A DNA stretch of 5,484 nt, from positions 1-5,484 of the forward strand of contig JBKJTS010000220.1 in assembly GCA_046590885.1 (NCBI GenBank). The letters are read 5' to 3'. Positions 1 through 3,810 of this stretch are shown here, piece by piece. The stretch comes from Ga0077554 sp046590885 (GTDB lineage Bacteria; Pseudomonadota; Gammaproteobacteria; Ga0077554; Ga007554). The position numbers and the translations under genes were made by a program. Position 1 is the stretch's first letter. The number at the start of each line of letters is the position of its first letter. Below the pieces are notes generated by a model. That model ran no database searches and had not been told where the DNA came from. It was given only the letters and a program-made list of their open reading frames with translations.

Positions 1-9
1 GTGTTTAAA

Positions 10-50
10 CAAAAAGGCCGTCCCTTTTATACGAAGGGACGGCCTTTTTG
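10..50. terminator. Intrinsic, potentially bidirectional terminator upstream of glmU
   Basis: Two perfectly complementary 17-bp arms (10-26 and 34-50) enclose a 7-nt loop. The GC-rich core GGCCGTCCC/GGGACGGCC is flanked by five A on the left and five T on the right, so a hairpin followed by a U-run forms on either strand. This is the canonical Rho-independent form. It probably ends transcription of a gene left of the window, and possibly of a convergent one. It ends only 24 nt before the glmU start codon. Confidence 0.9.
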
Positions 51-58
51 CGTATGAT

Positions 59-64
59 GGAGGA
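59..64 (+). promoter_or_regulatory. Ribosome binding site of glmU (decides the start)
   Basis: GGAGGA lies 10 nt before the ATG at 75. The earlier in-frame candidates TTG 48, ATG 54, ATG 57 and ATG 66 lie upstream of, inside or directly against this site, so they cannot use it. The ATG at 75 also gives MSLNVIILAAG, which matches where GlmU proteins normally begin. Confidence 0.75.
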
Positions 65-74
65 CATGGGTGCC

Positions 75-1553
75 ATGAGTCTTAATGTCATTATTCTTGC
101 TGCGGGCGCCGGTACGCGAATGCGCTCGGTGCTGCCCAAAGTATTGCATCCGGTGGGTGCCAAGCCCATGCTGGAGCATGTGGTAGAAACTGCGCGCAAG
201 TTAGATGCGGCTCATATTCAGGTGGTCTATGGTCACGGTGGTGCTGCAGTGCGGCATACCTTGGCGCATCTGGATGTAACGTGGATTCACCAGGACCAGC
301 AATTGGGCACCGGTCATGCGGTTGCGATCGCCTTGGGCGTTTTTGATCACGATTCTGGAGGGGGCCCTGCCTCTGCCCTCCCTGTGGCCAAGTCTCCTGC
401 AACACCAAACCCTCCCTCTCGGGCGCAACATACTGTGCTGGTGTTATACGGTGATGTGCCATTAATCGGTGTGGATACCCTGCAACGGGTGATATCGGCT
501 GCCCAGGAAAATAATACTTCAGGGGGTAATAGTTTGGGGTTGTTGACAGTGGTACTGGAGGACCCGCGCGGGTATGGTCGGATTTTACGTGACGCGCAGG
601 GCAGTGTAGTGTCCATCGTCGAAGAGAAAGATGCGACCGCCGAACAGAGGAAGGTGAGTGAAATCAATACCGGTATTTTAGCGGTGAGTGGCGAAAAACT
701 ACAGAAATGGCTGGCTGCGCTCGATAACAACAATGCCCAAGGCGAATATTATCTCACCGACATAATTGCCATGGCGGTGTGTGACGGCGTTCAGGTGGTA
801 GCGGTTGAGCCTGATTCAGTTATGGAAACACTGGGCGTTAATAATCGGATACAGCTGGCCGAAGCCGAGCGTTATTATCAGCGCAAGCAGGTTGAGAAGC
901 TGATGTTGCAAGGGGTTACTTTACGTGATCCGATGCGTTGCGATGTGCGCGGTGAAGTAAGTGTGGGTACAGACATTATTATAGATGTGAATGTTATTCT
1001 TGAAGGCAGGACATCCTTGGGTAACGGCGTGCGCATTGGCGCAAACACGGTAATACGTAACACCACTATTGGTGATCATGTCGAGATACTTGAAAATTGC
1101 GTGATTGAAAATGCCGTGATTGGGGCGCATTGCCGCATCGGTCCGTTTGCGCGGGTTCGCCCTGATACCCATCTGGCCGATCATGTGCACATCGGCAACT
1201 TTGTGGAAATTAAAAAAACCGGAGTAGGCCAAGGTTCCAAGATCAATCATTTGAGTTATGTGGGCGATGCCACGGTAGGGCGTAATGTCAACATTGGCGC
1301 CGGCACCATTACCTGCAACTATGACGGCACCAATAAATTTCAGACCGTGATTGGCGATAATGTTTTTGTAGGCTCTGACTCGCAGCTGGTGGCACCCGTT
1401 ACCATCGGTGAGGGCGCCACCATTGGCGCGGGATCAACCATTACGCGCGACGCGCCTCCAGGAGAATTAACCTTGAGCCGTGCACCGCAGCAAAGCAAAT
1501 CAGGGTGGAAACGGCCGTCGCAGAAGAAAGATCCAGGCCTACCTAAGAAATAG
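75..1553 (+). CDS. glmU: Bifunctional GlmU: N-acetylglucosamine-1-phosphate uridyltransferase / glucosamine-1-phosphate acetyltransferase
   Basis: This cytoplasmic enzyme makes the last two steps to UDP-GlcNAc: acetyl-CoA-dependent acetylation of glucosamine-1-phosphate, then uridylyl transfer from UTP. The protein has 492 residues; E. coli GlmU has 456. The N-terminal uridyltransferase domain (about 1-255) shows LAAGAGTRM (8-16), Lys22, QLGTGHA (76-82), YGDVPL with Mg-ligand Asp127, EINTGIL (196-202), NNNAQGEYYLTDII (218-231) and GVNNR (254-258). The C-terminal left-handed beta-helix acetyltransferase (about 280-480) shows hexapeptide repeats, Arg362, Lys380, catalytic-base His392 in NHLSYVGDA, and NIGAGTITCNYDG (406-418). 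All catalytic residues recalled from E. coli are kept. Oddities are a 25-residue Pro/Ala/Ser-rich insertion at about 94-118, a few extra residues near 146-153, and a slightly longer Lys/Pro-rich tail. It is probably cotranscribed with glmS, 126 bp downstream. Confidence 0.98.
   Translation: MSLNVIILAAGAGTRMRSVLPKVLHPVGAKPMLEHVVETARKLDAAHIQVVYGHGGAAVRHTLAHLDVTWIHQDQQLGTGHAVAIALGVFDHDSGGGPASALPVAKSPATPNPPSRAQHTVLVLYGDVPLIGVDTLQRVISAAQENNTSGGNSLGLLTVVLEDPRGYGRILRDAQGSVVSIVEEKDATAEQRKVSEINTGILAVSGEKLQKWLAALDNNNAQGEYYLTDIIAMAVCDGVQVVAVEPDSVMETLGVNNRIQLAEAERYYQRKQVEKLMLQGVTLRDPMRCDVRGEVSVGTDIIIDVNVILEGRTSLGNGVRIGANTVIRNTTIGDHVEILENCVIENAVIGAHCRIGPFARVRPDTHLADHVHIGNFVEIKKTGVGQGSKINHLSYVGDATVGRNVNIGAGTITCNYDGTNKFQTVIGDNVFVGSDSQLVAPVTIGEGATIGAGSTITRDAPPGELTLSRAPQQSKSGWKRPSQKKDPGLPKK
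354..428 (+). other. In-frame 75-bp insertion in glmU encoding a Pro/Ala/Ser-rich segment
   Basis: Between GTGHA and YGDVP this GlmU has 42 residues where E. coli, as I recall it, has 17. The residue numbering shift (Asp105 to Asp127, with the start 3 residues shorter) gives exactly 25 extra residues, about 94-118. The DNA is C-rich on the + strand, with CCCTCCCT occurring twice (376-383 and 410-417) and GGAGGG (357-362) able to pair with CCCTCC (376-381). The flanking protein is normal in sequence and the reading frame is kept, so the gene is very likely functional. The exact edges are uncertain by a few residues. Confidence 0.8.
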
Positions 1554-1566
1554 TTTTTTAGATGCA

Positions 1567-1653
1567 TTGTCATTTCCACAAGAGGGAGAAAACTTTCTCA
1601 CTCATGTGGGCGGGTGCCGGCGGTAAAAAATTCTTGTCTGGTCGAAATGACAA
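1567..1653. repeat. 87-bp palindromic, MITE/REP-like element in the glmU-glmS spacer
   Basis: The ends are perfect 10-bp inverted repeats, TTGTCATTTC (1567-1576) and GAAATGACAA (1644-1653). Inside the left half is an imperfect hairpin: CCACA (1576-1580) pairs with TGTGG (1605-1609), GAG (1582-1584) with CTC (1601-1603), and GAGAAA (1586-1591) with TTTCTC (1594-1599), with two single mismatches (1581/1604 and 1585/1600). The pattern, GTCATTTC then GGGAGAAA, TTTCTCA and GGTCGAAATGAC, resembles dispersed intergenic repeats seen in many bacterial genomes. That likeness is from memory. No target-site duplication is evident. Transcribed from glmU, it would form part of the glmS leader. Confidence 0.55.
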
Positions 1654-1666
1654 GTGGAAAATATTC

Positions 1667-1671
1667 AGGAG
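1667..1671 (+). promoter_or_regulatory. Ribosome binding site of glmS
   Basis: AGGAG lies 8 nt before the ATG at 1680, a near-ideal spacing. It starts 13 nt after the end of the 87-bp palindromic element, so folding of that element could affect access to it. Confidence 0.8.
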
Positions 1672-1679
1672 AATAGCTT

Positions 1680-3506
1680 ATGTGTGGAATTATAGGTGCG
1701 ATTGCGCAACGTAACGTCGTTCCGCTGTTAATTGAAGGGCTAAGCCGTCTTGAATACCGTGGTTATGATTCCGCAGGGGTAGCAGTGCTAAACGGCAGCA
1801 TTAGACGCGTACGTGCGGTGGGCCGGGTGGTGGGCATGGAAACTAAAGCTACGGAAGAAAATCTGCATGGATTGGTGGGTATCGGCCACACCCGTTGGGC
1901 AACTCATGGGGGCGTGACTGAATACAACGCACATCCGCATATTTCCCATGGCGAGATCGCTGTGGTGCATAACGGCATTATTGAAAATCATGATGATCAT
2001 CGTAAGCATCTTCAGGCTCTAGGTTATGTGTTTGAGTCTCAGACTGACACGGAGGTGATCGCACATCTGGTGCATCACTATTATGTACAGTGTGGTGATT
2101 TGCTGCTGTCCCTGCAACGTGCTGTAGTGGAGCTGGTGGGCGCTTATGCCATCGGCGTAGTTGCGCTTAAATCACCGGATGTGATGGTGTGCGCACGCGT
2201 TGGTTGCCCGCTGCTGGTGGGGTTGGGTGATGGTGAAAACTTTATTGCGTCTGATGTGTCTGCGGTACTCGCGAACACCCGTCGTGTTATTTATCTGGAA
2301 GATGGGGATGTGGCCGCCATTACGCGCGAGCAAGTGGCAATTTTTGACAAAACCGGCAAGCGCGTTGAGCGCCCGGTGCATATAAGTGATGTCTCGCTTG
2401 CTTCCATGGAGCTGGGACCCTACAGCCACTTCATGCAAAAAGAAATTTACGAGCAACCGCTGGCCCTCACCGACACGATAGAGCCAGCCATCAGCGCGGA
2501 CTTTAACCCGGCTTTATTTGGTGACAGTGCTGAAGCAATTTTCAAGGACAGTAACAGCATTTTAATTCTCGCTGCAGGTACCAGCTATTACGCTGGCCTT
2601 ACTGCCAAATACTGGCTCGAATCCATTGCGAAAATTCCGGTGTCGGTGGAAATCGCCAGTGAATACCGTTACCGTGAATCGGTGCCGAATCCCAAGCAGT
2701 TGATTATCACTTTATCCCAGTCCGGTGAAACGCTGGACACCATGGAAGCGTTGAAACACGCCAAAGCACTGGGTCAGCTATACACCCTGTCGATTTGCAA
2801 CGTGATGGAAAGCGCCATTCCGCGCGCATCGCGCCTGGTATTTTATACGCGTGCTGGCGCTGAAATTGGCGTGGCGTCTACCAAAGCATTCACCACCCAG
2901 CTTGCTGCTTTATTTGCATTGGCCGTAACGCTCGCCAAGCTGCGCGGTTTTCTGACACCTGGAAAAGATGCCGAATATCGTGATTCATTGCGCCATTTGC
3001 CTGGTAGCGTGCAGCATGCGTTAAATCTCGAACCACAAATTGCCGAATGGGCAAGAGCTTTCGCGCCCAAGCATCATGCGCTGTTTCTCGGGCGTGGTAT
3101 TCATTATCCGATTGCTCTTGAAGGAGCATTAAAGCTCAAGGAAATTTCCTACATTCACGCCGAAGCCTACCCCGCTGGTGAGTTGAAGCATGGACCGCTA
3201 GCACTGGTAGACAGTGATATGCCTGTGGTAGTGATTGCGCCTAACGATACGTTGCTTGAAAAAGTAAAATCCAACATGCAGGAAGTCCGCGCCCGCGGCG
3301 GTGAGCTATTTGTGTTTGCCGATCTGGACAGTCATTTTTCCGAAAGCGAAGGTGTGCACGTCATTCGTACGCCACGCCATGTTGGCGTGTTATCGCCGAT
3401 TGTCCATGCCATCCCCGTGCAACTGCTCGCCTATCACGCCGCCTTGCAAAAAGGCACTGATGTAGACAAGCCACGTAATCTCGCCAAGTCAGTGACGGTT
3501 GAGTAA
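1680..3506 (+). CDS. glmS: GlmS: glutamine-fructose-6-phosphate aminotransferase (isomerizing)
   Basis: GlmS takes ammonia from glutamine and converts fructose-6-phosphate to glucosamine-6-phosphate, the committed step of amino-sugar synthesis, in the cytoplasm. The protein has 608 residues; E. coli GlmS has 609. The class II glutaminase domain (about 1-240) begins MCGIIGA, so Cys2 becomes the N-terminal nucleophile after Met removal. It also shows LEYRGYDSAG (24-33), GHTRWATHG (69-77), HNGIIEN (97-103) and TDTEV (122-126). A linker with HFMQKEIYEQ (250-259) leads to two SIS sugar-phosphate isomerase domains. These carry AGTSYYAG (299-306), SQSGET (346-351), ASTKAFTTQ (399-407), Glu488 and His504 in the LKLKEISYIHAEAYPAGELKHGP region, and the C-terminal DKPRNLAKSVTVE with catalytic Lys603. 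No key residue is missing. The leader shows no glmS ribozyme, so control probably differs from that in Gram-positives. Confidence 0.98.
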   Translation: MCGIIGAIAQRNVVPLLIEGLSRLEYRGYDSAGVAVLNGSIRRVRAVGRVVGMETKATEENLHGLVGIGHTRWATHGGVTEYNAHPHISHGEIAVVHNGIIENHDDHRKHLQALGYVFESQTDTEVIAHLVHHYYVQCGDLLLSLQRAVVELVGAYAIGVVALKSPDVMVCARVGCPLLVGLGDGENFIASDVSAVLANTRRVIYLEDGDVAAITREQVAIFDKTGKRVERPVHISDVSLASMELGPYSHFMQKEIYEQPLALTDTIEPAISADFNPALFGDSAEAIFKDSNSILILAAGTSYYAGLTAKYWLESIAKIPVSVEIASEYRYRESVPNPKQLIITLSQSGETLDTMEALKHAKALGQLYTLSICNVMESAIPRASRLVFYTRAGAEIGVASTKAFTTQLAALFALAVTLAKLRGFLTPGKDAEYRDSLRHLPGSVQHALNLEPQIAEWARAFAPKHHALFLGRGIHYPIALEGALKLKEISYIHAEAYPAGELKHGPLALVDSDMPVVVIAPNDTLLEKVKSNMQEVRARGGELFVFADLDSHFSESEGVHVIRTPRHVGVLSPIVHAIPVQLLAYHAALQKGTDVDKPRNLAKSVTVE

Positions 3507-3523
3507 CCTTGAAAATGACAGCA

Positions 3524-3560
3524 CATTGCATAGGCGCCGTAGGTGGCGCTGAATGCAATG
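3524..3560 (+). repeat. Inverted-repeat hairpin just downstream of glmS
   Basis: CATTGCAT (3524-3531) pairs perfectly with ATGCAATG (3553-3560). After a small 2/3-nt internal loop, GCGCC (3534-3538) pairs with GGCGC (3545-3549) around a 6-nt loop. It begins 18 nt after the glmS stop codon, the usual place for a terminator or an mRNA 3'-end-protecting stem, but no T-run follows, so a classical intrinsic terminator is not supported. The GTAGGTGG and CCCAACATCC strings in and just after it recall the GTAGGTTGGG-CCCAAC family of intergenic repeats (from memory), so it may be a degenerate copy. Confidence 0.5.
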
Positions 3561-3659
3561 AATCCCAACATCCGGAGATCGAAAAATCATGTTTTGCTCG
3601 GCACAATGACACTGAATATGGAATATTAAGGCAGGATATTTGGGCCAGTGATTATTTTA

Positions 3660-3665
3660 TATAAT
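3660..3665 (+). promoter_or_regulatory. Candidate distal -10 box in an AT-rich tract upstream of rlmKL
   Basis: A perfect TATAAT sits inside an AT-rich tract (about 3650-3690). No good -35 hexamer lies 16-18 bp upstream, and there is no TG extension. It would give a leader of about 140 nt. It could equally be chance in AT-rich DNA, or an upstream activating tract for the proximal promoter. Confidence 0.3.
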
Positions 3666-3727
3666 ATACGAAATATATAAATACATTTAATTGAGTTGGC
3701 GGCGAACTGGGTATCTGCGAGTCCAAC

Positions 3728-3757
3728 TTGCCATATGGCATCGGGTAAGTTTATAAA
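3728..3757 (+). promoter_or_regulatory. Candidate sigma70-type promoter for rlmKL
   Basis: TTGCCA (3728-3733) matches the -35 consensus at 5 of 6 positions. TATAAA (3752-3757) matches the -10 consensus at 5 of 6. The spacer is 18 bp. Transcription would start near 3764, giving a leader of about 47 nt before the rlmKL ATG. The AT-rich tract 40-80 bp upstream would suit an UP-like element. The prediction is by consensus only. Confidence 0.5.
3729..3740. promoter_or_regulatory. Perfect 12-bp palindrome overlapping the -35 box (possible operator)
   Basis: TGCCATATGGCA is its own reverse complement over 12 bp. It covers most of the proposed -35 hexamer and part of the promoter spacer, where a repressor would block polymerase. 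It is nested within AACTT (3725-3729) and AAGTT (3747-3751), and lies next to AGTTGG (3694-3699)/CCAACT (3723-3728). I recognise no specific regulator for it. Confidence 0.35.
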
Positions 3758-3810
3758 ATCCCTAAGTTTGCGTTGAAAATAGCGCGCTCACGACGTTTCT
3801 GATAACTCCT

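Larger units (their letters stand above)
3507..3810. other. 304-bp gene-free spacer between glmS and rlmKL
   Basis: This stretch holds no convincing gene. From left to right it contains a hairpin just after glmS (3524-3560), a segment ending in CGGCACAATGACA (3599-3611) that again carries the AATGACA string seen in the glmU-glmS spacer, an AT-rich tract (3650-3690) with a consensus -10 box, a set of inverted repeats (3694-3751) and a good promoter match before rlmKL. The first 100 bp look like decayed palindromic repeats, and the last 150 bp like the control region of rlmKL. Confidence 0.7.

Noticed and set aside
48..74. Longer GlmU starting at TTG 48, ATG 54, ATG 57 or ATG 66
   Set aside because: These starts overlap or abut the terminator arm or the GGAGGA site. 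ATG 75 has the correct spacing and the family N terminus.
1543..1561. Terminator at the end of glmU (CTAAGAAA with TTTTTTAG)
   Set aside because: The stem is almost all A-T with a 3-nt loop and overlaps the stop codon. It is too weak to be an intrinsic terminator.
91..1579. Minus-strand open frames across glmU (for example 91-462, 347-733, 921-1250)
   Set aside because: They are shadows of a strongly supported gene, with no motifs or ribosome binding sites of their own.
1567..1662. Separate glmS promoter in the spacer (TTGTCA at 1567-1572 or TTGTCT at 1634-1639)
   Set aside because: The first has no -10 box at 16-18 bp. The second would start transcription at or inside the ribosome binding site. 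Cotranscription with glmU is simpler.
1554..1679. glmS ribozyme/riboswitch in the glmS leader
   Set aside because: The 126-bp spacer is too short for the usual ribozyme, and its conserved core strings are not visible.
3515..3664. 49-codon open frame starting ATG ACA GCA in the glmS-rlmKL spacer
   Set aside because: It has no ribosome binding site, runs straight through the hairpin and repeat-like DNA, ends in the AT-rich promoter tract and has no recognisable motif, so it is probably a chance frame.
3690..3740. tRNA-like look of the GCGAGTCC stretch
   Set aside because: It has no acceptor stem, anticodon arm or correct spacing; only a short likeness to a T-arm.
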